Below, in pieces: positions 47,007 to 55,885 of a stretch of DNA of 64,000 nucleotides. This stretch comes from DASQEH01 sp038239485 (GTDB taxonomy: Bacteria > Actinomycetota > Actinomycetes > Propionibacteriales > Nocardioidaceae). The notes beneath the pieces are model-generated. The model did not search any database and had not been told where the DNA came from. It was given only the letters and a program-made list of their open reading frames with translations. Position 1 is the stretch's first letter. Every line of letters begins with the position of its first letter. The stretch is taken from positions 1-64,000 of the forward strand of contig JBBSET010000010.1 of NCBI GenBank assembly GCA_038239485.1, in the 5' to 3' direction. The translations under genes and the position numbers were made by a program.

Positions 47007-47222
47007 ATGCCCGTCGTTCGCAGAGCAACCCATCGCGAGCCTCGCTTTCACGATGACAACGGTGCCGCCACCGCCGAGTACGCAGTCGGGACGGTCGCGG
47101 CTACCGGATTCGCGTCTCTGCTGTTCCTGCTAGGGCCTTTTATCGAGAGCATTTTCCGCGCCTGCCTCGACGCGGCGGTCTCCCTGGCTGGCCACACATT
47201 CGGCCCGGTGTTCTGGCGATGA
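47007..47222 (+). CDS. Second DUF4244 pilin-like protein
   Basis: A 71-residue paralogue of the preceding protein: DDNGAATAEYAVGTVAATGF holds the G/xxxxE prepilin site, followed by a hydrophobic helix (SLLFLLGPFIESIF). The C-terminus is longer and has a cysteine. AGAGAGGAGA ribosome binding site. Its stop overlaps the TadE-like start as ATGA, so both are made together. Confidence 0.82.
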   Translation: MPVVRRATHREPRFHDDNGAATAEYAVGTVAATGFASLLFLLGPFIESIFRACLDAAVSLAGHTFGPVFWR

Positions 47223-47614
47223 CTGCGCAGGACCGCCGCCGTCGCGGCGACAGTCAGGAGCGGGGTACGGTCACGGCCGAGGCGGCGATCGTGCTCCCGG
47301 TGATCGCCGCCTTCTGTCTGGTCCTCGTCTGGATGGTCTCCCTCGGCATCTCCGAGGTGCTGACCGTCGACGCGGCGCGTGACGCAGCCCGGGCGGTTGC
47401 CAGGGGTGAGGACCAGGCAAGCGCGACCCGCATCGCTGAGCGCACCGCACCCGACGGTGCCGTCGTATCCTTCGCCCAGTCCGCGGGCATCGTCACCGCC
47501 ACGGTGTCCGTGCGTGTCTCGGCGCCCGGCTGGCTACTCGCCCCGATGCCGGCCGTCACACTCGGGTCCAGCTCGACGGTCGAGGTCGAGTCCGGTGCTC
47601 CGCCGACGCTCTGA
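47219..47614 (+). CDS. TadE-like minor pilin
   Basis: A 131-residue TadE-family pseudopilin. RGTVTAEAAIVLPVIAAF holds a G/xxxxE processing site and a single membrane helix, followed by an outer domain. Similar to Rv3655c. It overlaps the next gene by about 20 nt if that gene starts at the GTG. Confidence 0.87.
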   Translation: MTAQDRRRRGDSQERGTVTAEAAIVLPVIAAFCLVLVWMVSLGISEVLTVDAARDAARAVARGEDQASATRIAERTAPDGAVVSFAQSAGIVTATVSVRVSAPGWLLAPMPAVTLGSSSTVEVESGAPPTL

Positions 47615-47957
47615 GAGCCGGCGCGACGCCGAGGGAGGGATGGCGACAGTCTGGGGGCTTGCCTGGGTGGTGGTCTGTCTCACCGTCGGCTGGCTCGCCG
47701 TGATGTCCGCGAACATCGCCGCCACGCAGCACCACCTCGACGGGGCAGCTGACCTGGCGGCCCTCTCGGGGACCGCACGCCTCCAGAAACACGGCGACGC
47801 CTGTGCCGTCGCGGAGGAGATCGCCGGCGACAACGACGCGGAGATGGCCGGCTGCACCATCGAGGGCAACGATGTCGTCGTCACCGTTCATGGCGTCGTC
47901 CCTCTCCCGTTCGGGCTCGACGGGACCATCACGTCCCAGGCGCGGGCCGGTCCCTGA
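47595..47957 (+). CDS. TadG-like secretion-associated protein
   Basis: A 120-residue protein with RRDAEGGMATVWGLAWVV leading into one membrane helix, then HHLDGAADLAALSGTARL, which is the helicase/secretion-neighbourhood TadE-like (Rv3654c) family. Two cysteines in the outer domain may pair. The GTG at 47595 fits the family length; the ATG at 47640 has its GGGAGGG box too close. Last gene of the tad operon. Confidence 0.82.
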   Translation: MLRRRSESRRDAEGGMATVWGLAWVVVCLTVGWLAVMSANIAATQHHLDGAADLAALSGTARLQKHGDACAVAEEIAGDNDAEMAGCTIEGNDVVVTVHGVVPLPFGLDGTITSQARAGP

Positions 47958-47990
47958 CCGCCTGCCCGCGAGCCCGCCGGTGTCTGACAC

Positions 47991-48020
47991 TTGACCCTGA
48001 CACAGTGTCAGGCCATAGAC
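47991..48020 (+). promoter_or_regulatory. MerR-type promoter with palindromic operator
   Basis: TTGACC (47991-47996) and ATAGAC (48015-48020) bracket a perfect palindrome CTGACACAGTGTCAG (47997-48011). An operator inside a stretched spacer is the MerR-family layout, so this is probably the autoregulatory site of the gene that begins 11 nt later. Confidence 0.65.
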
Positions 48021-48030
48021 CGGGGGTGTC

Positions 48031-48878
48031 ATGTTCACTATCGGAGCCTTCGCCCGGCATGGGCGTGTATCCGTGAGGATGCTGCGTCATTACGACGCCA
48101 TCGGACTGCTGCGGCCGGCGCATGTGCACGAGGCGTCCGGATATCGGCAGTACGACGCCAGCCAGCTGGCGCGCCTCAACCGCGTGGTCGCGCTGAAGGA
48201 GCTCGGGTTCACGCTGAATCAGGTGCTCTCGATGCTCGACGACTCGGTCGGGGTCGTTGAGCTGCGTGGAATGCTGCGGCTGCGCCAAGCCGAGCTGCAG
48301 GCGCAGATCACGGCTGACACCTCTCGGCTGACCCAAGTCGAAGCCAGGCTCCGAATCATCGAGAGGGAGGGCGCTATGACGCTCGACGACATACAGATCA
48401 AGCAGATACCGGCGACTCGTGTGGCCGAGCTGACAGGTATGGCCGAGGGGTTCGAGCCGGAGTCGATCGGTCCGGTCATCCAACCCCTGTACCACGAGCT
48501 CTATGGTCAGCTGGCGGCTGCGGGCTGACTCCGAGCGGTCCGGCGATCGCGTACTACGAGGACTCCGCGGGCTCCGATGGCGGTGTGCTGGTCCACGCGG
48601 GCGTCCAGGTCGACGCCGAACCGGCAGCAGGATTCGGGTTCGCGATCGTGGATCTCCCGCAGATCGAACGCGCGGCGACCATCCTCCACCGCGGGCCGAT
48701 GGACACGGTGATGTCGACGGTGCAGTCCCTGGCTCAGTGGATCGATGCCCACGGGTACCGCTCCGCAGGCTACAACCGGGAGTTCTACATCGACTACGGG
48801 AGCGGTGACCCGGAGGCGTTGACGACGGAGCTGCAAGAGCCGGTGGTTCCCGCCACGCCGGGAGACGCGTACCCGTAG
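48031..48878 (+). pseudogene. MerR-family regulator with GyrI-like domain, frameshifted
   Basis: Residues 1-70 are a MerR winged helix (MFTIGAFARHGRVSVRMLRHY, shown in part: RVSVRMLRHYDAIGLL), then a coiled coil, then a GyrI-like effector domain (IKQIPATRVAELTG). The frame stops at TGA 48526-48528 after QLAAAG, but the domain continues in another frame as PSGPAIAYYED through FYIDYGSGDPEAL, ending at 48878. One base missing near 48523-48526 explains it. The first ORF alone is 165 codons; the intact protein would be about 282. It could be a real mutation or a read error. Confidence 0.75.
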
Positions 48879-48923
48879 CCGACAGCGATCAGCGTCGGGC
48901 GCGGCCGGCTCAGGTCAGGATCC

Positions 48924-49319
48924 TCAGCCGTCTCTCGGGGCTGTGTCGAAGTGTTCATCGGGGCCTGGCGGTCGGCCGGCGTGGGGAGACGTCTGGCCGG
49001 CCGTCGTGGCGCCGCCGGTTGGTGGCCCCGGCGGCGGTGCGAGTCGCTCCTTGGCGGCCACGCGCTGGCGGAGGTCCTTGGTTTCCTTGCGCCGCCTGCG
49101 CGCCCTCTTTAGCCCCTCCCAGATCAGCGACAGAGCCAGCACCACGAGTGCCAGCGCGACCGCGCCCGCGAGGAAGACCATCCCCACTGTGGTCTTGACG
49201 GTGAACCAATGCAGATCGATGTGGACCGTCGCCCCGCCTCGCAGGAACGCGGCGACCGACACCACAGCGACGACGACCAAGATCAAGACGCCAAAAGCGA
49301 TCATAGTTGATCGTCCCAT
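48924..49319 (-). CDS. LapA-like small membrane protein
   Basis: About 131 residues: an N-terminal membrane segment (MIAFGVLILVVVAVVSVAAFL), a short loop (HIDLHWFTVKTTVG), a second segment (VFLAGAVALALVVLALSLI), and a basic cytosolic helix followed by a proline-rich tail. The two-segment layout resembles LapA/DUF1049 proteins, but I am not certain of the family. An ATG at 49304 is an alternative start. Divergent neighbours give no function. Confidence 0.6.
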   Translation of the reverse strand: MGRSTMIAFGVLILVVVAVVSVAAFLRGGATVHIDLHWFTVKTTVGMVFLAGAVALALVVLALSLIWEGLKRARRRRKETKDLRQRVAAKERLAPPPGPPTGGATTAGQTSPHAGRPPGPDEHFDTAPRDG

Positions 49320-49368
49320 GATTGCCAGTGGCAACCAATACGGCGTAAGTCTGGCAGCCGCCCGTGCC

Positions 49369-51714
49369 TCAGCAGCTCCCCGCGAGCAGGACCCCCAACA
49401 ACTCGACAGCGCCGCGCTTGTCCAGCGGGTTGTTGGCGTTCCCGCACTTCGGCGACTGCACACACGACGGGCAGCCGTCGGCGCAGCGGCACGACACGAT
49501 GGCCTCCCGGGTGGAGGTGAGCCATGCTCGCGCTGCCGAGAATCCGCGCTCGGCGAACCCGGCGCCGCCTGCATGGCCGTCGTAGACGAACACCGTGAGC
49601 AACCCGGTGTCGGCGTGCAGCACCGTCGAGACCCCGCCGATGTCCCAGCGGTCGCAGGTGGCGAAGAGCGGAAGCAGGCCGATCGAGGCGTGCTCGGCCG
49701 CATGGGCGCTACCGGGGAGGTCTCGTGGGTCTACCTCGCAGTCCATGAGCTGCCGGTCCGACAGGGTCCACCACACCGCCCTGGTCACCAGATCTCGGGG
49801 CGGAAGGGCGAGGGGGACCTCCCCAAGCACCTCGCCCGTCATCATCCGTCGTTTCAGGAACGCCACCACCTGCGACGACACCTCCACGGCCCCGAAGCAC
49901 AATGTGGCATCCCCCCATGCCTGCTCGCGGTCGATGTCGAGGATGCGGATGTCGGTGACCTCGCGTGCGGTCGTCGAGTAGTCGGGTCGCGCCAGGTCGA
50001 CGACGGCGACAGCCTCGTCGAGGTCGAGGCTCTCCACGAGATAGGTGTCGCCGAGATGGACGTAGACCGCGCCTTCGTGCACCGAGGAGTGCGACGACGC
50101 GGCATCGACTGTCCCGATCAGCCGACCGGTCGACTTCTCGACGATCCGGACCGCGTTGCCGCCGCTCGACCGGATGTCGGCGAGGTCGGCCGCCCGCTCG
50201 CGCCTGGTCCAGAACCAGCCCCGGTCGCGTCGCCGGAGGTAGCCAGCCTGCGTCAGCGACGACACGAGATCTGCCATATCCAGGTCGAACAGGCCGAAGT
50301 CGCTTTCTGTCAGCGGCAGCTCCTGCGCGGCGGCGCACACGTGCGGGGCGACGACATACGGGTTGGAGGGGTCGAAGACGGTCGCCTCGACGGGCACTCC
50401 CAGCAGGCTCTCGGGATGCGTCACGAGATAGGTGTCGAGTGGGTCGTCACGCGCGACGAGGACGCCCAGGCCGCCTTGTCCTTCACGTCCCGACCTGCCG
50501 ATCTGCTGCCACATCGAGGCCCGGGTGCCGGGGAAGCCGGCCATCACCACCGCGTCGAGGGAGTCGATGTCGATGCCTAGCTCGAGGGCATTGGTCGCGG
50601 ACACCGCGAGCAGGTCGCCGTTCTTGAGCTGACGCTCGATCTCGCGCCGATCCTCCGGCAAGTACCCGCCCCGATAGGGAGCGACCCGCCGCGCGAGCTC
50701 GGGGTCGACGACGGCCAGCGCCGTACGAGCCTGCATTGCCACGGTCTCGGCGCCTCGCCGGCTTCGGACGAAGGCCAACGTTCGCACGCCGTCGGCGACC
50801 AGGTCTGCCACCAGGTCGGCCGTCTCTGCGGCCGCTGAACGGCGTACCGGGGCCCCCTGCTCACCGTGCAGAGAGGTCAGCGGCGGCTCCCACAGCGCAA
50901 TGGCGGTCCGGCCCCGCGGTGAGCCGTCGAGCGTCACGGCCGTGACGGGGGCGCCGATCAGACGGCTCGCCGTCACGTCGGGTGTGGCCGACGTCGCTGA
51001 TGCCAGCACGAATGTGGGTGCGGCGCCGTAGTGGGCCGCGATGCGACGCAGCCGGCGGATGATCTGTGCGACATGGGCGCCGAAGACCCCGCGGTAGTGG
51101 TGGCACTCGTCGACGACGACATACTGCAGCGACCCCCAGAACGTCGCCCATCGAGCGTGGGTCGGCAGCATCGACCGATGAAGCATGTCGGGGTTGGTCA
51201 GCACGTAGTTGGCGTGGATCCGAGCCCAGTCGCGCTCCTCGCGCGACGAGTCCCCATCATGGGTCGTCGCCCGCACGCCGGCGACAGCCAGCGACGACAT
51301 CGACTGGAGCTGGTCGTGGGCGAGCGCCTTCGTCGGGGACAGATACAGCACGGTGTCGCCGCGGGTGCCCGGCCGGACGGTGGACTCCACGATCGCGGAC
51401 AGCGTCGGCAACAGGTAGGCCAGTGACTTCCCGGACGCGGTGCCGGTGGCGACGATGGTGTGCTCGCCGGCGTGTGCCAGCGATGCAGCCTCGGCCTGGT
51501 GGCTCCACAGCGCGATGACTCCGCGCCGCAACGCAGCGTCGATGACCGCAGGGTGCACCCAGTCCGGCCATCCGACGACGCGAGCATCACGTGCCGGACG
51601 AATCTCGAGATGGGTGAGCCGCTCACGACGGGACGAGGGCGCAGCGAGCCGCAACGCGGCCGCCTCCGGGTCGAACGCCCGCTTCGTCTGAGTCACGATG
51701 TGCAATCTTTGCAT
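49369..51714 (-). CDS. DEAD/DEAH helicase with DUF1998, MrfA/YprA-like
   Basis: A 781-residue superfamily 2 helicase. Motifs in order: Q-like ALWSHQAEAASLA, Walker A TGTASGKSLAYLLP, SPTKALAHDQL, TNPDML, DECHHYRG, LASATSATP, then SATNALELGIDIDSLDAV and QQIGRSGREGQGG in the second RecA domain. The C-terminal DUF1998 has the four-cysteine CRCADGCPSCVQSPKCG. MrfA in Bacillus repairs mitomycin damage. The ATG at 51714 (MQRLHIVTQ) is chosen. Corresponds to Rv3649. Confidence 0.93.
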   Translation of the reverse strand: MQRLHIVTQTKRAFDPEAAALRLAAPSSRRERLTHLEIRPARDARVVGWPDWVHPAVIDAALRRGVIALWSHQAEAASLAHAGEHTIVATGTASGKSLAYLLPTLSAIVESTVRPGTRGDTVLYLSPTKALAHDQLQSMSSLAVAGVRATTHDGDSSREERDWARIHANYVLTNPDMLHRSMLPTHARWATFWGSLQYVVVDECHHYRGVFGAHVAQIIRRLRRIAAHYGAAPTFVLASATSATPDVTASRLIGAPVTAVTLDGSPRGRTAIALWEPPLTSLHGEQGAPVRRSAAAETADLVADLVADGVRTLAFVRSRRGAETVAMQARTALAVVDPELARRVAPYRGGYLPEDRREIERQLKNGDLLAVSATNALELGIDIDSLDAVVMAGFPGTRASMWQQIGRSGREGQGGLGVLVARDDPLDTYLVTHPESLLGVPVEATVFDPSNPYVVAPHVCAAAQELPLTESDFGLFDLDMADLVSSLTQAGYLRRRDRGWFWTRRERAADLADIRSSGGNAVRIVEKSTGRLIGTVDAASSHSSVHEGAVYVHLGDTYLVESLDLDEAVAVVDLARPDYSTTAREVTDIRILDIDREQAWGDATLCFGAVEVSSQVVAFLKRRMMTGEVLGEVPLALPPRDLVTRAVWWTLSDRQLMDCEVDPRDLPGSAHAAEHASIGLLPLFATCDRWDIGGVSTVLHADTGLLTVFVYDGHAGGAGFAERGFSAARAWLTSTREAIVSCRCADGCPSCVQSPKCGNANNPLDKRGAVELLGVLLAGSC

Positions 51715-51817
51715 CGGAGACAGACATTTCCTGTTGCGCAGTGCGTTCCGGAGTCCGCGCACGGGTATTAGAGTTCGAGCCTGAAGTCGCCGGTGAGCCG
51801 ATGTGCGAGGAGCGCTC

Positions 51818-52159
51818 ATGGATCTGTCGCTGGACAGCCGATCGGCCGGGGAGCGAACCGTCGTCGTCGTCGGCGGCGAGATCGACGTCTACACGGCGCC
51901 GAAGCTGCGCGACCGGTTGGTCGAGCTGGTCAACGCCGGCCATTACCACCTGGTCATCGACCTCGAAGACGTGGACTTCCTCGACTCGACCGGGCTCGGG
52001 GTACTCGTCGGGGCCCTCAAAAGGGTCCGCGTTCACCAGGGGTCGTTGCGGCTGGTCTGCACCCAGGAGCGGCTGGTCAAGATCTTCACCATCACCGGCC
52101 TGGCCAAGGTTTTCCCCATCTACGACTCCGTCGAAGCGGCCGCCCGGCCCGACCTCTGA
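51818..52159 (+). CDS. bldG: Anti-sigma factor antagonist BldG
   Basis: A 113-residue STAS-domain protein. The phosphorylation site is S57 in DFLDSTGLGVLVG, preceded by VVVGGEIDVYTAPKLRDRL. The sequence matches Streptomyces BldG along its length; BldG controls morphological development and antibiotics by binding anti-sigma factors. The ATG at 51818 has a GAGGAG box. In Streptomyces an anti-sigma kinase follows, but here the next gene is hppA, only 180 nt on, so the partner is missing locally. Confidence 0.92.
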   Translation: MDLSLDSRSAGERTVVVVGGEIDVYTAPKLRDRLVELVNAGHYHLVIDLEDVDFLDSTGLGVLVGALKRVRVHQGSLRLVCTQERLVKIFTITGLAKVFPIYDSVEAAARPDL

Positions 52160-52342
52160 GACGCGCGGCCAGCGGTCCGAATTTTCCCCAGACCGGCCCT
52201 TGTCGCTAGACTCCGGCCAGATTCCCCGGACGACGTGACGTCCTCCGATGATGTGGTCGACCCGACCACGTCCTTCGCGTATCCCTGTTGACAGCACACG
52301 AGCGAACAACAAATGAGCAGTGTGGCTCAGTGGAGGTTTTGA

Positions 52343-54727
52343 ATGTCAGGGCTCACTCTCGCCGCCGGCACCAACGTGACGCTGTCCGGCGGCAACGTCA
52401 TCCTCGTGGTCATCGTGGCGGTCATCGCCGTGGTGGCGCTCGCGATGGCGGCGCTGTTCCGCCAGGAGGTTCTCGGCGCCCCTGAAGGTACCGAGAGCAT
52501 GCAGACGATCGGTTTGGCGGTCGAGGAGGGCGCTCAGGCCTACCTCACCCGGCAGTTCAAGACCTTGGCGATCTTCGCTGCCATCGCCTTCGCCCTGCTC
52601 TTCGTCCTGCCGGGCGACGCCTCGATCCGGATCGGCCGCTCGCTCTTCTTCGTCTTCGGCGCCGGCTTCTCTGCGGCCATCGGGTACATGGGCATGTCGC
52701 TTGCGGTCAAGGCGAATGTCCGCGTCGCGGCTGCAGCCCAGAACGAGGGCCGAGACCCCGCCATGCGCGTCGCCTTCCGCACCGGCGGCGCGGTCGGGAT
52801 GGCCACTGTCGGGCTCGGCCTGCTCGGAGCCTCGGCCGTCGTCCTGATCTACAAGAGCGACGCTCCCTCGGTCCTCGAGGGGTTCGGCTTCGGCGCCGCC
52901 CTGCTTGCGATGTTCATGCGGGTGGGCGGCGGCATCTTCACCAAGGCTGCCGACGTCGGCGCAGACCTTGTCGGCAAGGTCGAGCAGAACATCCCCGAGG
53001 ATGACCCCCGCAACGCCGCCACCATCGCCGACAACGTGGGCGACAACGTGGGCGACTGCGCGGGTATGGCTGCCGACCTGTTCGAGTCCTACGCGGTCAC
53101 GCTGGTGGCCGCGCTGATCCTCGGCAAGGTCGCCTTCGGCGCCCAGGGGCTGGTGTTCCCCCTGATCGTGCCCGCCATCGGTGCGCTGACCGCGATCCTC
53201 GGCGTCTACATCACCCGTCCGAATCCCAACGAGGGCGGCCTCGCGACCATTAACCGATCCTTCTACATCTCTGCCGTGGTGTCGGCGATCCTGTGTGGGA
53301 TCGCCGCCTGGGTGTACCTGCCGAGCACCTTCGGCGGTCTCACCGACGCGTCGGGTGGCTCGTCGGCGTTCGAGCGGTTCGTCGCGAACGGCGTTGGTAT
53401 CCCCGCGTCCAACCTCGACGGCAACCCTCGGATCATCGCGCTCTCGGCGGTTCTCATCGGTATCGCCCTCGCGGCCGTGATCCTGGCCCTCACCGGGTAC
53501 TTCACCGGCACCGAGCACCGACCCGTCAAGGACGTCGGCAAGACGTCCATGACCGGTGCGGCGACCGTCATCCTGTCCGGCCTCTCGGTCGGCTTCGAAT
53601 CCGCGGTCTACACCGCGCTCGTGATCGGGGCGGCTGTCTATGGCGCCTTCCTGCTGGGCAGCGGCTCGATCATCGTGTCGCTGTTCGCGGTGTCGCTGGC
53701 CGGGACAGGGCTGTTGACGACCGTCGGGGTGATCGTGGCGATGGACACCTTCGGCCCGGTGTCGGACAACGCGCAGGGCATCGCGGAGATGTCCGGCGAT
53801 GTCGATGAGCGTGGGGCGGCGATCCTCACCGAGCTCGACGCCGTCGGCAACACGACGAAAGCCATCACCAAGGGCATTGCCATCGCGACGGCGGTGCTGG
53901 CAGCGACTGCTCTCTTCGGGTCGTTCACCGATGCCGTCACGGGCGCGACGAACGATCTGTCGGGCGGCGGGCACGTTCCTTCGTTCTCGCAGGCGCTGTC
54001 GCTGTACGGCGTGGTCAACATCGTGGACCCGGCGAACCTGGTCGGGCTACTGATCGGGGCTGCCGTCGTGTTCCTCTTCGCCGGGCTGGCGATCAGCGCC
54101 GTCGGGCGCGCAGCCGGCGCTGTCGTGTACGAGGTTCGCCGCCAGTTCCGCGAGATCCCCGGCATCATGGAGGGGACCGGGCGACCGGAGTACGGCAAGG
54201 TCGTCGACATCTGCACCCGCGACTCGCTGCGAGAGCTGGCAACCCCCGGCCTGTTGGCGATCCTGGCACCGGTTGCGGTCGGCTTCGGGCTCGGGGTCGG
54301 CCCGCTGGCCTGCTACCTCGCCGGAGCCATCGGAACCGGCACCTTGATGGCGGTCTTCTTGGCGAACTCCGGTGGCGCCTGGGACAACGCCAAGAAGCTG
54401 GTCGAGGACGGCGTCCACGGGGGCAAGGGGTCACCCGCGCACGAGGCGACGATCATCGGTGACACCGTCGGCGACCCGTTCAAGGACACCGCCGGCCCGG
54501 CGATCAACCCGCTCCTCAAGGTGATGAACCTGGTGTCGCTGCTGATCGCGGCGGCCGTGGTCAAGATGACCTATGGAGGCAACGCCCACACGGCACTTCG
54601 GCTGGCCATCGCTCTGGCGGCAGCGGCCATCATCGCCGTCGCGGTCTACATCTCCAAGCGCCGCCCGATCGCGATCGGCGAGCCGGAGACCGAAGCGGCC
54701 GCACCGACCCCCTCCGCCACGGTCTAG
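52343..54727 (+). CDS. hppA: Membrane proton-translocating pyrophosphatase
   Basis: A 794-residue integral membrane enzyme with about 16 membrane segments that couples pyrophosphate hydrolysis to proton pumping. The catalytic DVGADLVGKVEQNIPEDDPRN and DNVGDNVGDCAGM motifs are present. K506 in GNTTKAITKG is the residue that marks potassium-independent enzymes (alanine in the potassium-dependent type). GGAGG box 7 nt before the ATG. It would conserve energy from biosynthetic pyrophosphate. Matches the Streptomyces bldG-hppA-topA order. Confidence 0.96.
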   Translation: MSGLTLAAGTNVTLSGGNVILVVIVAVIAVVALAMAALFRQEVLGAPEGTESMQTIGLAVEEGAQAYLTRQFKTLAIFAAIAFALLFVLPGDASIRIGRSLFFVFGAGFSAAIGYMGMSLAVKANVRVAAAAQNEGRDPAMRVAFRTGGAVGMATVGLGLLGASAVVLIYKSDAPSVLEGFGFGAALLAMFMRVGGGIFTKAADVGADLVGKVEQNIPEDDPRNAATIADNVGDNVGDCAGMAADLFESYAVTLVAALILGKVAFGAQGLVFPLIVPAIGALTAILGVYITRPNPNEGGLATINRSFYISAVVSAILCGIAAWVYLPSTFGGLTDASGGSSAFERFVANGVGIPASNLDGNPRIIALSAVLIGIALAAVILALTGYFTGTEHRPVKDVGKTSMTGAATVILSGLSVGFESAVYTALVIGAAVYGAFLLGSGSIIVSLFAVSLAGTGLLTTVGVIVAMDTFGPVSDNAQGIAEMSGDVDERGAAILTELDAVGNTTKAITKGIAIATAVLAATALFGSFTDAVTGATNDLSGGGHVPSFSQALSLYGVVNIVDPANLVGLLIGAAVVFLFAGLAISAVGRAAGAVVYEVRRQFREIPGIMEGTGRPEYGKVVDICTRDSLRELATPGLLAILAPVAVGFGLGVGPLACYLAGAIGTGTLMAVFLANSGGAWDNAKKLVEDGVHGGKGSPAHEATIIGDTVGDPFKDTAGPAINPLLKVMNLVSLLIAAAVVKMTYGGNAHTALRLAIALAAAAIIAVAVYISKRRPIAIGEPETEAAAPTPSATV

Positions 54728-54763
54728 CATCTGCTCATCGGACGCCGAGCCCGAGGAGCAGCC

Positions 54764-55885
54764 TTGACGCGCCGCACAGTCTTCATGCATGTCGGCATCG
54801 CCAAGACAGGCACGACCTACCTCCAGCGCATCTTGTTCTCGCACCGGGAGCAGCTGAAAGCGATGGGGCTGCTGTATCCGGGCAAGCGGTCCGGAGACCA
54901 CTATGTGGCGTCGGTGGACCTCCGCAAGCTGGAGACCGCCAAGTTCCAGCACCTGAGGTCCGACGGCATGTGGGACCGCCTCGCCGAGGAGGTCGGGCGT
55001 TTCGACGGGAACGCCGTCATCTCGCACGAGACCTTCGCCCGATGCTCGACGGCTGAGATCAAGCGGGTGGTCAGGTCCTTCGGCGAGGCCGACGTCAAGG
55101 TGGTCCTGACCGTTCGCGATCTCGGCCGGCAGGTCCCGGCGGTCTGGCAGGAGACCCTGAAGAACCGGGCCTGGTCGGCCTACGACGAGTTCCTCGACGA
55201 CGTGTTCGTCAACGCCGAGAGCGGGGAGCACAAGTTCTTCTGGCGGGCCCAGGACATCCGCAAGGTCGTCAGCCGGTGGGGCCGCCAGGTCGGCATGGAC
55301 AACGTCACGGTCGTGACCGTGCCACCGACGGGCGCGCCGAGGGACGAGCTGTGGAAACGGTTCGCCGCGTCCATCGAGCTCCCCGACGTGAAGATCCGGC
55401 TCCCGTCGGCGGCGTCCAACACGTCGTTGGGCCCCGCTGAGGCCGAACTGCTGCGCCACGTCAACATGGCGCTGACCCAGGCGACGCCGTGGCCGCGCTA
55501 CAACCGCCTGGTGAAGCGTCAGTTCGCCGAGCAGCGACTGGCCCGCCGGTCGTCGGCGCGGATCAGCGTGCCCGAGCCGTGGCACGAGACCGTTCGGGCG
55601 CGCGGCAAGGCGGTCACGCGGTACTTGCGCAGGTCGGGGTGCCGGGTCATCGGGGACCTGGCTGACCTCCGCCCGCAACTGTCGCCGGATACGGCCGCGG
55701 CGCCGGGCAACCTCAGCCGCGACGACGTGCTGGTGGTGGCCGGGGAGGTCATCCGCGACCTCGTGCTCTCGCCGTCGCGCCGCCACGTGCACGAGGAGGA
55801 CCTCGAGGAGCCGACCGGGGTGCTGGACCGGTTGCGGGCGTTCGCCGGCCGGCTCCGGGCCAGGCTGTCGCATGGCAGAGGCTAA
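54764..55885 (+). CDS. Sulfotransferase-like protein 1
   Basis: A 373-residue protein with the PAPS 5'-phosphosulfate-binding loop FMHVGIAKTGTTYLQ near residue 8 and a second conserved block LTVRDLGRQVPAVWQE, whose arginine would contact the 3'-phosphate. Other shared blocks are FFWRAQDI and TVPPTGAP. TTG start with a GAGGAG box. It overlaps the next paralogue by 14 nt. No membrane segment is obvious; the acceptor is unknown. It is the first of four related genes beside glfT2. Confidence 0.82.
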   Translation: MTRRTVFMHVGIAKTGTTYLQRILFSHREQLKAMGLLYPGKRSGDHYVASVDLRKLETAKFQHLRSDGMWDRLAEEVGRFDGNAVISHETFARCSTAEIKRVVRSFGEADVKVVLTVRDLGRQVPAVWQETLKNRAWSAYDEFLDDVFVNAESGEHKFFWRAQDIRKVVSRWGRQVGMDNVTVVTVPPTGAPRDELWKRFAASIELPDVKIRLPSAASNTSLGPAEAELLRHVNMALTQATPWPRYNRLVKRQFAEQRLARRSSARISVPEPWHETVRARGKAVTRYLRRSGCRVIGDLADLRPQLSPDTAAAPGNLSRDDVLVVAGEVIRDLVLSPSRRHVHEEDLEEPTGVLDRLRAFAGRLRARLSHGRG

